In this document: in pieces, positions 51,669-64,000 of the stretch | How the letters are laid out: each line of letters starts with the position of its first letter | Position numbering within the stretch: position 1 is the stretch's first letter | From: Erinaceus europaeus | Lineage: Eukaryota > Chordata > Mammalia > Eulipotyphla > Erinaceidae | Assembly: GCF_950295315.1 (NCBI RefSeq) | Contig: NW_026647606.1 | Coordinates: 28,279-92,278, forward strand | Direction: 5' to 3' | Length of the DNA: 64,000 bases | Notes under the pieces: generated by a model | What the model saw: only the letters and a program-made list of their open reading frames with translations | What the model was told of the DNA's origin: nothing | Database searches by the model: none | Position numbers and translations under genes: made by a program

Positions 51669-52746
51669 TGGCGCAGGTGCCGCCATGCGAACTGCTTGAC
51701 ATGGTACTAGCTTCACAGGAAGTTCAGCACTGCTGGACTCTCCAGGCCAAACTGAAACCATCTCGCCTTTTGCCATGATTAAGCTCTGTGTGGTCTTAAT
51801 AATATTTACCTATGGTCAGGCTCAGAGCCTGACCAAATAACAAAAATAATGACAAAACCTGCACTGCACTCTGTAAGGTTGATCATAATAGAACAAGCAA
51901 TAGCAGTAATGCAGAATTTTTCAGGAGGCCCCAATAAGAAAAAATGTTTTCCCCTTTATACCACTTCCTTTAGTATTCCCCCTAAAATATAGAGAAAGAT
52001 TGGTGGTTCCCACAGTGGAGGGGCCACCTTACATAACATAAATAATTAATGGAAAGTTATGGTACCTGCCTAGATACAATGGGCCTTTTAATCTACCATC
52101 TACCACTATGCTCCCACCTCCTTATGCAGGAATAGTACACGAGAACCTAAGTCACATAGTGAGCATACACAGAAGATGGATTCTAGCTAGAGTTTAACTT
52201 GGAACAGAACAAAACTCCTTGATCAAACAATGGAACAGATTTTGTGAAAAATGGGCTGCTCAATTTAAGGCCCCTAGAAACATAATAAGCTTGAACTTTC
52301 TATAAAATTGTCTTCTGATGCATAGGGCCAAGAGAATGGCACAAAAGGTAGAATATTAATCTTAATCAATAGCACATTTGCCTAGCACACAGGTACAGGA
52401 AAAACAAAAGACATAGAAATGGTGATGTGATCTCTAAGGCAGAAAGTGTCCCTGGAATGTAAATGTTCCACAAAGCAGGAAGTGTTCCCTACCTGTGCTG
52501 TTCTTACTCGGTGATTTTTGTTTCAATAATCAAAGCCTTGGCAATTTTTGTTTTGATAATCAATACCTTGGTGATTTTTGTTTGAATGATCTAAGGCTTA
52601 TGAGACTATAAAAATAGACTATAAAAATAAAGTTCTGCTTAAGTAAGACAGAGATGTCTGCTTGAGCTTGCTTCAGCATCAACTCACTCGTCTCTCATTC
52701 TTCATTCTTTGCCGACACCCCTCCTCCTTCGGGCTGGCCCCCAGCA
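51669..52746 (+). mobile_element. Solo LTR of an endogenous retrovirus, 1078 bp, in intron 14
   Basis: Starts TGGCGCAGG, ends CCCCCAGCA. GTTTTT flanks both sides (51663-51668 and 52747-52752). A TATA-like TATAAAAA lies at 52607-52614 and AATAAA at 52626-52631, with a 30-bp triple direct repeat just upstream. It is oriented against IGF2BP1. Confidence 0.8.
52507..52596 (+). repeat. 30-bp direct repeat, three copies, in LTR U3
   Basis: Units start at 52507, 52537 and 52567 (C(T)TGGTGATTTTTGTTT..ATAATC type). Position before the TATA box suggests an LTR enhancer repeat. Confidence 0.85.
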
Positions 52747-52752
52747 GTTTTT

Positions 52753-53095
52753 AACCAGAGCACTGCTCAGCTCTGGCATATGGTAGTGGGGGTGGGTGGG
52801 GGGGTGGGATATAACCTGACACTTTGGAGTCCCAGGCAGGAGAGTCTCTTTGTGTAACCATTATGCTATCTATCCCTGAGTGCTTGATTTCTTCTTTAAT
52901 ATTTAATTATTTATTTATTACTATATAGACAGAAAAATTGAGAGGAATGGGGAAGGTAAAGAGACAGAGAGATACCTGCAGTCCTGCTTCACCACTCGTG
53001 AAGCTTCCCCACTGCAGGTGGGAGCCGGGGGCTTGAACCTGGGTCCTTGAGCACTGTAACATGAACACATAGCCAAGTACACCACCGCCTGGCCC
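52753..53095 (-). mobile_element. SINE D and SINE B in intron 14
   Basis: D at 52753-52875 ('ACCAGAGCACTGCTCAGCTCTGGC') with a G-rich expansion, then B at about 52900-53095 ending 'CAAGTACACCACCGCCTGGCCCC'. Confidence 0.88.
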
Positions 53096-53127
53096 CAGTG
53101 CTTGATTTCTTAAAAAGAAAATTGGTC

Positions 53128-53400
53128 AGGAGCTGGGCGGTGGTGCACCTGGTTAAGCACACATAGTACGAAGGACCCATGCCACGCAAGGATCCGGGTT
53201 TGAGCCCCTGGCTCCCCACATGCAGGAGGGGATGCTTCACAGGTGGTAAAGCAGGTATGGGTTTATCCTTTTCTCTCCCTCTTTCAATTTCTCTGTCCTA
53301 TCCAAGAAAAAATGAAGCAAATGGGCAGCAGGAGCTATGGATTCATAATGCCAGCACAGAGCCCCAGTGATAACCATGGAGGCTAGAGAGAGAAAGAGAC
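53128..53400 (+). mobile_element. SINE B head with A2 3' module (mosaic)
   Basis: B-type head 'GGCGGTGGTGCACCTGGTTAAGC', A-like linker ('GCCCCTGGCTCCCCACATGC'), then the A2 module 'GCAGGAGCTATGGATTCATAATG'. Flanked by AGTGCTTGATTTCTTAAAAA-like sequence upstream. Confidence 0.78.
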
Positions 53401-53414
53401 AGACAAAGACAGGT

Positions 53415-54165
53415 GTATCAAAACCATAACCTTACTTCACTCCTGTGAGAATGTCACACATCAGAAAAGGTAACAGCAGCAAATGCTGGAGAGGGTGTGG
53501 GGTCAAAGGAACCCTCCTGCACTGCTAGTGGGAATGTCAATTGGTCCAACCTCTGTGGAGAACAGTCTGGAGAACTCTCAGAAGGCTAGAAATGGACCTA
53601 CCCTATGACCCCTGCAATTCCCCTCCTGGGGATATATCCTAAGGAACCCAACACATCCATCCAAAAAGACCTGTGTACACATATGTTCTTGGCAGCACAA
53701 TTTGTAATAGCCAAAACCTGGAAGCAACCCAGGTGTCCAACAACAGATGAGTGGCTGAGCAAGTTGTGGTCTATATACACAATGGAATACTACTCAGCTG
53801 TAAAAAATGGTGACTTCACCGTTTTCAGCTGATCTTGCATGGACCTTGAAAAAATCATGTTGAGTGAAATAAGTCAGAAACAGAAGGATGAATATGGGAT
53901 GATCTCACTCTCAGGCAGAAGTTGAAAAACAAGATTAGAAAAGAAAACACAAGTAGAACCTGAAATGGAATTGGCATATTGCTCCCAAGTAAAAGACTCT
54001 GGGGTGGGTGGGTGGGGAGAATACAGGTCCATGAAGGACGATAAATGACATAGTGGGGGTTGTATTGTTAAATGGGAAACTGGGGAATGTTATGCATGTA
54101 CAAACTATTATATTTACTGTTGAATGTAAAACATTAATTCCCCAATAAAGAAATAAATTTTTAAA
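53415..54165 (+). mobile_element. L1 3' end, about 750 bp, in intron 14
   Basis: ORF2 C-terminus (Cys-rich segment at about 53485-53520) to the 3' UTR and 'CCCCAATAAAGAAATAAATT' tail. Very close to the 1-5330 copy, hence of a young subfamily. Confidence 0.94.
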
Positions 54166-54979
54166 AAAACCAAATCTTGAGATCCTACTTTGTCAGCCTC
54201 CATATTTGACTTTTTAAATAATTTTTCATGAATTCTCATTGTAATCAATTAAAATTGCACCATTTTAGTACTTAATACAACCTAAATTTATGCATAGCTG
54301 GATACATCATGTAGTCTTAAACCTCATATTCCTTATTTTTTATTAAGTACAATAATATATAATATATATGTCTCACACAGAAGAGTCTAGGTTCTTGGTT
54401 TTTGTCCTTGACTACTTAGCAACCTCAGGAGGACATTTTAAGTGTACCATGAGCGTGTATCCACTCTGACATAAGGGGTTGTATCAAACAGCCTAGACCG
54501 CACACCATTCCAGTTGCAGGGATGGGAGGTTTCAAGGATAACCCACTAGGTTTCAATAGTCTTGCTAATTTGTAGACTTCAGAAAAATCGGAACCTGACA
54601 TTCACCCTTCCTTTTGCAAGCTTTAATCCCAAAGTGGGTAAGACAGGAGAAAATTTACCCAAAGTGGGTAAATTCTGAAATGAGAACGGGAGGGTGAAAG
54701 AACAGGAATAAGGGATAAACCAGTCACTCCGGAAAAGGACTGCATTGGAGAAAAAACAACCCCGAGTGACCTTATTATTGTTGGTATTCCTAGTATAATG
54801 TCCTCTTTTATTCAGTGCAAAAGAGTTAGGGAAAGACTAAGGTTAGATAATAGGAAATACTATAAATATATGTAGTGGTATATTATATTACCTAATATGT
54901 AGCATACATTACAATCATATATGTTATTGTACTCTGATGTAATTATTACTTTGCTGATTATAAATGTGTATAGTTACAA

Positions 54980-55043
<64 letters not shown>

Positions 55044-55085
55044 GCTCTTCAAATCTTTTTTCCTAATGGGTCTTGATAATGTATC
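54166..55085. other. Intron 14 sequence with a (TA)n microsatellite
   Basis: No gene or repeat family seen except (TA)n at about 54984-55039. Confidence 0.6.
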
Positions 55086-55087
55086 TG

Positions 55088-55375
55088 GGGGAATCGGGCT
55101 ATAGCAGGTCAAGCGCAGGTGGCGCAAAGCACAAGGACCGGCATAAGGATCCCGGTTCAAGCCTTGGCCCCCCACCTGCAGGGGAGTCGCTTCACAAGCG
55201 GTGAAGCAGGTCTGCAGGTGTATGTCTTTCTCTGCCCCTCTTGGTCTTTCCCTCCTCTCTCCATTTCTCTCTGTCCTATCCAACAACAACAACATTAATA
55301 ACAACAACAATAATAACTATAACAATAAAAAAAACAAGGGCAACAAAAGGGAATAAATAAATATTAAAAAAAAGA
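55088..55375 (+). mobile_element. SINE family A in intron 14
   Basis: Complete A with a small deletion in the first box. It ends about 130 bp from exon 14. Confidence 0.92.
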
Positions 55376-55430
55376 AAAGAAGGCATCTACCTATCACATT
55401 CCCACTCCAGAATGACCCAGTCTAGAACTA

Positions 55431-55649
<219 letters not shown>

Positions 55650-55916
55650 TCAGGCTGCCATCATGAAAAGCATGGCTATAGGGAAAAGAGGGCACATGCC
55701 TAGCCATGCACACTGTCCTGGCACCACATGAGGTGATATGACACAGAAGGAAGGGTGGGTGATTTTCTTTCTTGCGGTCTATTTGAATGAAAAGCATCTA
55801 GGAGCAGCAGAAATGCTCCCCTTAAATAAATACATTTACAAAGCAAGCATAGGTGGTATTGGAAAGAAAGGCAAGAGGCAAAAAGTAAGTAAATAGAAAC
55901 TAGAAGTCAGGATCTA

Positions 55917-56309
<393 letters not shown>

Positions 56310-56795
56310 CTAGGCCTGGTGATGAGTAAATGTCAAAAGATTTGATCTGTCAACATCCTTTGTCTCTAGTACTGGAGAATGGGCAGAGTAACTGAATATA
56401 TATTTTCCCAGAGTGTGATTCAGTGTAGCCAGACCTACAGAACTGGATGACTGTGTTTATTTGAACTGCTGACTAGAAGCTCAAGATCTTGAATGACTGT
56501 TGTCAGATATTCCACAACAGCTTAGAAAGTTGCCCCTGTTGGGTATTTGACTGACTGAGCACAACTTTGAGAAAACAGGGTTATAATAGGGACATAAAGG
56601 AGGCAAAAATTTGGCATCACAGTCCTTTTTTCAAGGAACTAAAGCAGCATCCAAGAAATCCTCAACTTCCTTCATTCCCATATTCCTACTGATTGCCAAG
56701 AAGCAGAGGGAAGTCAACAGAATTAAATTTGATGCTGATTTGAATGTAGCTTTTTTTTATTCCCCATGTCCTATGGGAAAATGGAGGTGGCATCA

Positions 56796-56933
<138 letters not shown>

Positions 56934-57194
56934 CTATAATGTAAACAGCTAGTGATATAGGCAGCTCTACTTCCCCCTCTTCCAGACCCCCAATGACCAC
57001 CATGAATCACTTCTACTACCCACCCTCTGAAGATTAGGGGAGAGAAGAACAAGATCCTATAGCCAAGGTCTATGGTCCCCTGCATTAGAACTGTTGGGAA
57101 GACACAGGTAACCTCGCTCATTCCCACCCAATCTGGTAGGGTAGTGATTTCACCTGACAATAATTGTATTTGACCAAATCAAATTGATTTAGAC

Positions 57195-57320
57195 TTCTGA
57201 CATCTTAACCAGAGCACTGTTCAGCTCTGGCATATGGTGGTACAGGAAGTTGAACCTGAGACTTTGGAGCTTCAGGCCTAAGAGTCTCTTTGCAATAACC
57301 ATCACGCTATCTCCCCCACT
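57195..57320 (-). mobile_element. SINE family D in intron 11
   Basis: 'TTAACCAGAGCACTGTTCAGCTCTGGC' to 'ATAACCATCACGCTATCTCCCCC'. Confidence 0.88.
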
Positions 57321-57449
57321 GAACACACCTGACAGTTCATGTGAACAGACAAGTAATGCTTGTTGAGCAACTTGTATGTACCAGGAACTGGCAGAACTGA
57401 GTGGGAGCTTCAGCTGCAGTTTATCACAGTATGAAGAAAACTAATGGGG

Positions 57450-57895
57450 GCCAGGCGGTGGTGCACTTGGGTTAGGCACACACATTACAGTGCGCAAGGA
57501 ACCAGTTCAAACCCCTGTCCCACACCTTCAAGGGGAAAGCTTCACAAGTGGTGAAGCAGGGCTGCAGGTGTCTATCTCTTTGCCTATCTTCCCCTCTCCT
57601 TTCAATTTCTGTCTCTATCCAATAATAAATAATTTAAAAAATAAAATAAAACTAATGTACTTAGAAGGAAAATAAAGGGGGGCCAGATAGTGGCACACCT
57701 GGTTAAGTGCACACACTACAGCATGCAAGGACCCAGCTTCAAGCCCCTGGCCCCCACCTGAACGGGGTAGTTTCACAAGTGGTAAAGCAGGGCTACAAAT
57801 GTCTCTGTCCCTTTCCCTCTCTACCTCCTCCCTCCCATCTCAATTTCTCTCTGTATCTATCCAATAATAAATGAATTACATTAATATTTTAAAAA
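57450..57895 (+). mobile_element. Two SINE B copies in intron 11
   Basis: B at 57450-57640 and 57677-57895, both ending 'TATCCAATAATAAAT'. 'AAAACTAATG' and 'GGAAAATAA(A/G)G' repeats suggest separate insertions. Confidence 0.88.
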
Positions 57896-57991
57896 TTCAT
57901 TTAAAGGAGGAAAATAAGGTTGTGATCTTAGAGCTTTGAGGCACAACTCTGAACCCAAGGCAGTCTTTGGATAACCTGTGCTCTCTTGTTA

Positions 57992-58300
<309 letters not shown>

Positions 58301-58349
58301 TTATTACCACAGGCCAAGGGATAAGCTCAGAAGTCCCCTCACTCCCCAC

Positions 58350-58500
58350 TTTGGGTGTCTGTCTTTCTCTCCCCTTCTATGTCTTCCCCTCCTCTCTCCA
58401 TTTCTCTCTGTCCTATCCAACAACGAATTGCGTCAACAAGGGCAATAATAATAGCCACAACGAAGCTACAACAAGGGCAACAAAAGGGGAGGGGGGAGGG
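58350..58500 (+). mobile_element. SINE A body fragment in intron 10
   Basis: 'GGTGTCTGTCTTTCTCTCCCC' to 'CAAGGGCAACAAAAGGGG'. It starts within the body and has no head. Confidence 0.82.
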
Positions 58501-58680
58501 ACAAGCAAGAGTACTAGCAGCACCTAGGTCAGACTTGAGGCAGCCCTTCAACAGGTAAAGGTTGTAAAGGGTAGTGCCAATTGCTGGAACATCCTCTTCT
58601 CTGTAAATTCCTGAGCACCAGGCTCCCTCCCATCACATACCGAATCCAAAGGGGCAGGCAGAGGTTCACCATGCACCTAC

Positions 58681-58803
58681 CATAAAGGAGCTGTAGGGAG
58701 CAGCTCCAGTGACACTGCTGGGTGGTGGTGGGACTGCGCTGGATGAGGCTGGGAAAAGTCCTACGGCAGCCAAGTTCAGACCAGGGATGAGATGGGACTG
58801 CAA
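58681..58803 (-). CDS. IGF2BP1: IGF2BP1 exon 10 (linker between KH2 and KH3)
   Basis: 123 bp, 41 codons from [17 protein letters not shown] to GAAPYSSFM, rich in Pro, Ser and Ala. This flexible linker separates the KH1-2 and KH3-4 pseudodimers. A nearer AG (before TCCCATC) could also serve as acceptor, but only the CTAG before TTGCAG keeps the family sequence and phase. Confidence 0.96.
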
Positions 58804-58929
58804 CTAGGGAAGGAAGGGGAATAGGAAGTCAGCCCATGCTGAGAATTGGTTCCTTGTGTGGCCCTGACTGAAACCTGGAAGGTAAGTACCAACAGATTTA
58901 CAAGCGTTCACATAAGAAACTGACTAATT

Positions 58930-59090
58930 GGGGCACCTGGTTGAGGGCCCATGCACAAGGACCTGGTTCAAGTCAAGTTCACAAGCAGTAAAGCAGTACT
59001 ACAGATGTCTCTCTCCCTACCTCCCCATGCCCTCTCAGTTTTTGTCTCCAATAAATAAATTAATGATAATAATAATAATAATAATTGAAG
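58930..59090 (+). mobile_element. SINE B, internally deleted, in intron 9
   Basis: 'GGGCACCTGGTTGAGGGCCCATGC' to 'CCAATAAATAAATT', followed by (AAT)n at 59060-59087. Confidence 0.8.
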
Positions 59091-59221
59091 AACCTGACTA
59101 CCCTTTGCTTTTGATACACTCACTTAAGTACTCAGGATATGGAATTATCCATGAAATGACATTGTAAGCAATTCCAACCAGAAAACTCTACCAGTTTAAA
59201 CTCTCAGAAGCCCTTCTCTCA

Positions 59222-59305
59222 GGCTGGCAGATAGCTCAGAAGGTGGAGCACATGCCCAGCTGGGAGGCTCTAGGTTGAGTTCCAGCACCTTGGACAGCAC
59301 TTAGG
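59222..59305 (+). mobile_element. SINE family E in intron 9
   Basis: 'GGCTGGCAGATAGCTCAGAAGG' and 'GGTTGAGTTCCAGCACCTTGG' resemble a tRNA A box and B box. Confidence 0.6.
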
Positions 59306-59835
59306 TGGCAATGGGGGGGAAGGGTCCATAGTGACCAGTGCTATGGTATATTTTTCTTCCCCCCTGAAAATATACAAGAATATGAAATTAGGCTTAAGAC
59401 ACAATCATTATCATCATGTATCAGGCCCTGGTGCCACACATGAAGCCCTCTCTTCTTTGGCTGCTTACCCCAGTCTGACAGAGATGAACTACAGACTCAG
59501 CCCTGTACTGTCCCGTCCCCGCCCCCCACCCCAGGAAAGGCAAGGACAGATCCCCCTTGACTGCCAGGATTCATCATTTTGGCCATGTTCCCCACTTCCT
59601 CACCCCCATGTCCCCCACCCTTAAAAAAATCAGAAGAAAATTTAAGAGGAGCACAGACACTTACTTTCAAGATTAGATGAATCCACACCCACACCCCAGG
59701 AATCAAATGAAGTACCTTTATAATTTAAAAGCCCTCTTCCGAGTCAAGGTTCAAAAAAAATAAATGCTTCAAAGTCACACAATGTGGGGATGGTAAGCCC
59801 ACTCCAAGTGCAAAGCCCACAATGGCTGAAGCTCA

Positions 59836-60072
<237 letters not shown>

Positions 60073-60706
60073 TCACCATTTCTGCAGCTGTTTGGTAAAT
60101 TGCTGTCTCTGGCTTTTGGTTTGTAACCCTTCAACTCAAGGCAAATCCTATCACAGACAGTTCCCGCGCCCCCCCCCCCCCCAATTCTCTCTGTCAAATA
60201 AGTAAATATGCTTATGCCTGGCAATAGCCAGTGGTTGGCTCAATTTTCATTTTGGACCAGAGCAGCCAGTGTCTGTGAAATGAAGTGGCATAATGTTGAG
60301 TCACTAAGCCACCAGCTTGGTCCCTCTGAAAGGCAGTACCCCTCAAAGATCAGGTCTCAGAAAGAATCTGGGTTTGTGCACTTTCTGGGGGGCAGTCAGA
60401 CCTGACACCTGGAAGCCCTCCTAGCGGGGGGGGGGGGGGGGGTGTTTCTCTCAAGATGCAGATAGGCACAATGTGAATGGTGGGAAGAGGGCTAAGGACA
60501 CAACAGCCCACCTGCTCATCAGACAGAGGTGAAAGGAGGCCTTCAAGCCCTCCTAGAGATAAATGTTTTGCTGCTTCTGAGTGTTCTCCAGTAGGTGAGA
60601 CTGCATCTAGCTTCTGGATCAAGTTTTATGGCTCAACCATGAAATACTGTTGGCACCAGGTCCCACCCGGAAGACCCCACTCATTAAGAGAGAGGAGAGC
60701 GCCTTA

Positions 60707-60856
<150 letters not shown>

Positions 60857-60962
60857 TTACAAGAGTACCTTGGTAGGTAACATTGACCCAGCTTATAGGC
60901 TACCCCAGATGTAGGGTTTCCCAAACAAACCACAGAGCAAAGTGTGTTTTAAAATATAAAAA

Positions 60963-61165
60963 TTGGGGCTGGGTGGTGGCACACCTGCTTGAGAGCACAT
61001 GTTACAATGCACAAGGACCTGGGTTTGAACCCCTAGCCCCCACCTGCAGGGGGAAAGCTTTGCAAGTGATGAAGCAGAGCTACAGATGTCTCTCTCCCTC
61101 TCTATCTCCCCCTTCCCTCTCAATTTCTGGCAATCTTTAGCCAATAAATTAAAATAAATAAATAA
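60963..61165 (+). mobile_element. SINE family B in intron 7
   Basis: 'GGGGCTGGGTGGTGGCACACC' to 'CCAATAAATTAAAATAAATAAATAAA'. Confidence 0.9.
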
Positions 61166-61167
61166 AT

Positions 61168-61437
61168 GGAGTCGGGCAGTAGTGCAGTGGATTAAGCACA
61201 CGTGGTGCAAAGTGCAAGGACTGGCTTAAGTATCCTGGTTTAAGCCCACGGCTCCCCACCTGCAGGGGAGTCACTTCACAGGTGATGAAGCAGGTCTGCA
61301 GGTGTCTGTCTCTAACCCTCTGTTTTCCCCTCCTCTCTCCATTTCTCTTTGTCCTATCCAACAATGATGACATCAACAACAATAATTACAACAACAATAA
61401 AAACAAGGGCAACAAAAAGGAAAATAAATAAATGTAA
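61168..61437 (+). mobile_element. SINE family A in intron 7
   Basis: Complete A directly after the B tail. Confidence 0.92.
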
Positions 61438-61485
61438 AAACAACAGTAAACTATATAAAAATTATACCGATCCTATGTGTGCTGA

Positions 61486-61489
<4 letters not shown>

Positions 61490-61536
<47 letters not shown>
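61490..61536 (+). repeat. (CA)n microsatellite
   Basis: About 23 perfect CA units. Confidence 0.98.
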
Positions 61537-61589
61537 ATACATAGTTGAATGCACAGAAATCACTAAGATGGCCTATAAAATGTTACTTG

Positions 61590-61800
61590 TAGTAGCCTGG
61601 GAGGTGCTGCAGTGGCTAGCGTGCTAGAATTATAAGCATAAGGTCTCAAGTTTGATTCCCTGGCTATGCATTTGCCAAAGTAATGGTATTCTTTTTAAAC
61701 TTAAAAGACAGGGCAACAAAAGGAAGGAAGTAGCCTCCCAGTAGCAGTGGATTCATAGTGCAGGCACTGAGCCCCAGCAATACTGGAGGCAAAAAAAAAA
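61590..61800 (+). mobile_element. SINE C, then SINE A2 3' module
   Basis: C-type head 'GTAGCCTGGGAGGTGCTGCAGTGGC' (61590 to about 61690), then 'GGGCAACAAAAGG...AGCAGTGGATTCATAGTGC' with an A tail. Confidence 0.8.
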
Positions 61801-61810
61801 AAAAAGACTA

Positions 61811-62395
61811 GGGAGCCAGGCAGTAGTGCAGCGGGTTAAGAGCACATGGTGTGGGAGTTGGGCGGTAGTGCAGCAGGTTAAGCACATGTGGTGCAAAGCG
61901 CAAGGACCAGCATAAGGATCCTGATTCTACTCCCCAGCTCCCCACCTCCAGGGGCGACACTTCGCAGGCAGTGAAGCAGGTCTGCAGGTCTGTCTTTCTC
62001 TCCTCCTCTCTCCATTTCTCTCTGTCCTATCTAACAACAACATGAATAACTACAACAATAAAAACAATAAGGGCAACAAAAGGGAAAATACATAAATTAA
62101 AAAAAAAAGAGCACATGGCATGAAGCGCATGGACCGGCATATGGATCCGGTTTGAGCCCCTGGCTCCCCACCTGGGGCGGGGGGGGGGGGGGGGGGTAAT
62201 GTGTGAGTCACTGCAAGTGGTGAAGCAGGTCTGTAGGTGTCTGTCTTTCTCTCCCCTCTTCTCTCAATTTCTCTGTCCTATCCAGCAAGAACAGCAATGG
62301 CAACAATAACAACAAGGGCAACAAAATGGGAAAAATAGCCTCCAGCAGCAGCAGTGGATTCGTAGTGCGGAGCCCCAGCAATAACCCTGGAGGCT
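61811..62395 (+). mobile_element. SINE A2 split by a SINE A in intron 7
   Basis: The outer A2 head ends 'AAGAGCACATGG' at about 61851 and resumes with AGAGCACATGG at about 62108. The inserted A spans about 61853-62105. A G run of about 20 (62176-62196) interrupts the outer element's linker. Confidence 0.9.
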
Positions 62396-62399
62396 TTTA

Positions 62400-62555
62400 C
62401 TTTTATTTATTTAATGAGAGGGAGAGATACAGAAAGAAAAGACCAAAGCACTGCTCAGCTCTGGTTCATGATGGTGCGGAGGATTAAATCTAGGGCCTGG
62501 GGGTCCCAGGCATGATAGTCTGTTTGCATAACCATTATGCTGTCTCCCCAGCCAA
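62400..62555 (-). mobile_element. SINE family D in intron 7
   Basis: 'AAAGCACTGCTCAGCTCTGG' to 'GCATAACCATTATGCTGTCTCCCC'. Confidence 0.88.
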
Positions 62556-62689
62556 TGTTTTAAAAAAGAAACAACAACAACAAACAAACATATAAAGCAT
62601 TATCTTTGAGAAATAAGGAGGGGGTTTCATAGTAAACCTAGGGAGGTAAAGTAAGGAGGAAGATTTCAGATTTCAGGTTGGAGAGATAA

Positions 62690-62815
62690 GACAAAACATG
62701 TCTGGAGCCCTCCAGGATGATTGCGAGATTTAAAAGCAGCAGGTCTGAGTTCCATCACTGGCACTGCATGTGTCAGAACAATCTGGTTTTCTCTCAAATA
62801 AATGAATACTAAAAA
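62690..62815 (+). mobile_element. Degenerate SINE C-like element
   Basis: 'GTCTGAGTTCCATCACTGGCACTGCATGTGTCAGAAC' and 'CTCAAATAAATGAATAC' recall family C, but the head is unrecognisable. Confidence 0.45.
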
Positions 62816-63061
62816 TGAACAGGGGGAACAAAATGAAAAAGGACCAAAAGAGAACTGACTAGGTAGAGTACACACTTGTCATGTACCTTACTTTGTCTCA
62901 ATACCACATGGGAAAGCTCTAAGTAGTGTTGTCCACGTTAATGAGAAGGTAGACCAGGCTGGAGCAACTGTACATGGCTCAGGGGTGGGGGTGGGGGTGG
63001 GGGGTCGCATGTCTGATAAAAGTGGGACAGGCGACAGTTTCCAAGAAAAGCTGAAACCTTA

Positions 63062-64000
<939 letters not shown>

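Noticed and set aside
54984..55039. (TA)n as a special structure
   Set aside because: Ordinary microsatellite, like (CA)n at 61490 and (GT)n at 63841.

Overview
This is a mammalian nuclear window, almost certainly from a hedgehog (Erinaceus). The main evidence is the density of tRNA-headed SINEs that I recognise as hedgehog families, together with a hedgehog-type L1. No part looks prokaryotic. The only protein-coding gene I can support is the 3' part of IGF2BP1 on the minus strand. Exons 7-15 (numbered by analogy to the 15-exon human gene) lie between 63197 and 50362, with every junction in phase and every exon boundary at GT/AG. They are followed by a 3' UTR of about 6.6 kb that ends near 43735.

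Layout. 1-5.3 kb: decayed, nearly full-length L1 (+). 5.3-6.4 kb: a SINE and a 293-bp-period tandem SINE array. 6.4-7.9 kb: RPL24 processed pseudogene split by two L1 insertions, one twin-primed and carrying a probable 3' transduction. 7.9-20.3 kb: nested SINEs, L1 ends and a 764-bp solo LTR. 20.5-21.95 kb: GC/CpG-rich stretch with no recognised gene. 22.5-23.8 kb: a retroposon-like family that I cannot name. 25.566-28.310 kb: young, complete mini-provirus (-) with matching 292-bp LTRs, a 6-bp target duplication, a tRNA-Phe-type primer site, a gag N-terminus joined to env, and no pol. 29.25-34.87 kb: second, nearly full-length L1 (-). 37.7-38.94 kb: ERV remnant with a 3' LTR. 40.1-42.7 kb: a large inverted repeat built inside a second copy of the unnamed family. 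43.7-50.9 kb: retroelement-free IGF2BP1 3' UTR and flank with let-7-type sites. 50.45-63.2 kb: IGF2BP1 exons and introns, the introns carrying SINEs, an L1 end and a 1078-bp solo LTR.

SINE families. I use descriptive labels. A is the '...GCGGGTTAAGCGC...' SINE with a CT-rich body and an (AATA) tail. A2 is A with an extra 3' module that includes 'agcagtggattc'. B is '...CACCTGGTTAAG...' ending in 'ctctatccaataaat'. C is '...GTGGTCCGGGAGGTGGCGCAGTGGATAAAG...'. D is '...AGCATAATGGTTATGCAAAGAGACT...'. E is '...ATAGCTCA.TTGG...'. The heads resemble tRNA, with A-box and B-box-like blocks. SINE boundaries are read by eye, to about 10 bp.

Biological sense. IGF2BP1 is an oncofetal RNA-binding protein with four KH domains, and the visible part covers the end of KH1 through KH4. 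Its long 3' UTR with repeated let-7 seed matches fits its known regulation by let-7. Everything downstream (1-43.7 kb) reads as intergenic DNA built up by nested retroposition. I did not find an undescribed defence or metabolic system. The most unusual objects are the gag-env mini-provirus, the L1 3' transduction, the inverted repeat and the unnamed 1.3-kb family.
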